Shown here: one piece after another, positions 7,716-7,766 of the stretch | How positions within the stretch are numbered: position 1 is the stretch's first letter | Layout: every line of letters begins with the position of its first letter | Assembly (NCBI RefSeq): GCF_003352915.1 | Contig: NZ_CP022314.1 | Span: forward strand, 2,228,177-2,235,942 | Source: Arthrobacter sp. PM3 | GTDB lineage: Bacteria; Actinomycetota; Actinomycetes; Actinomycetales; Micrococcaceae | DNA: 7,766 nucleotides | Reading direction: 5' to 3' | The notes under the pieces: generated by a model | Told to the model about the DNA's origin: nothing | The model's database searches: none | The model's input: the letters and a program-made list of their open reading frames with translations, nothing else | Program-made: the position numbers and the translations under genes

Positions 7716-7766
<51 letters not shown>

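Overview
The window comes from a high-GC actinobacterium (roughly two-thirds GC by eye, GTG and ATG starts, strong G/C bias at third codon positions). The first bases of a 16S rRNA gene at the right edge (AGAGTTTGATCCTGG, then GGATGAACGCTGGC) and the twin-promoter rRNA leader fit the Micrococcaceae, most likely Arthrobacter or a close relative. The genus is an inference from 51 visible rRNA bases and general protein similarity.

Layout, all on the + strand: (1) 2-1738, the 3' part of glgE, encoding maltosyltransferase; about 94 N-terminal residues lie outside the window. (2) 1744-3540, treS, trehalose synthase. (3) 3542-7261, one open frame of 1239 codons that joins a complete maltokinase (Mak/Pep2) to a complete glycogen branching enzyme (GlgB) across a linker of about 16 residues. 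An in-frame ATG with a well-placed Shine-Dalgarno sits exactly at the junction. (4) 7262-7715, 454 bases without a protein gene. They hold a perfect 15-bp hairpin terminator, two tandem sigma70-type promoters with 17-bp spacers, a boxA-like element and a terminator-like leader hairpin. (5) 7716 to the end, the 5' end of a 16S rRNA gene.

The three reading frames encode every step of the GlgE route to alpha-glucan. TreS isomerises trehalose to maltose, Mak phosphorylates maltose to maltose 1-phosphate, GlgE adds the maltosyl unit to an alpha-1,4-glucan, and GlgB introduces alpha-1,6 branches. Gaps of 5 bp (glgE-treS) and 1 bp (treS-mak) point to one transcript with translational coupling. All GH13 catalytic triads and the maltokinase Mg/ATP motifs are intact.

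I see no mobile element, CRISPR array, tRNA, defence gene or unknown gene family. The pathway is known. The points worth a second look are the Mak-GlgB fusion with its possible internal start, and the architecture of the rRNA leader.
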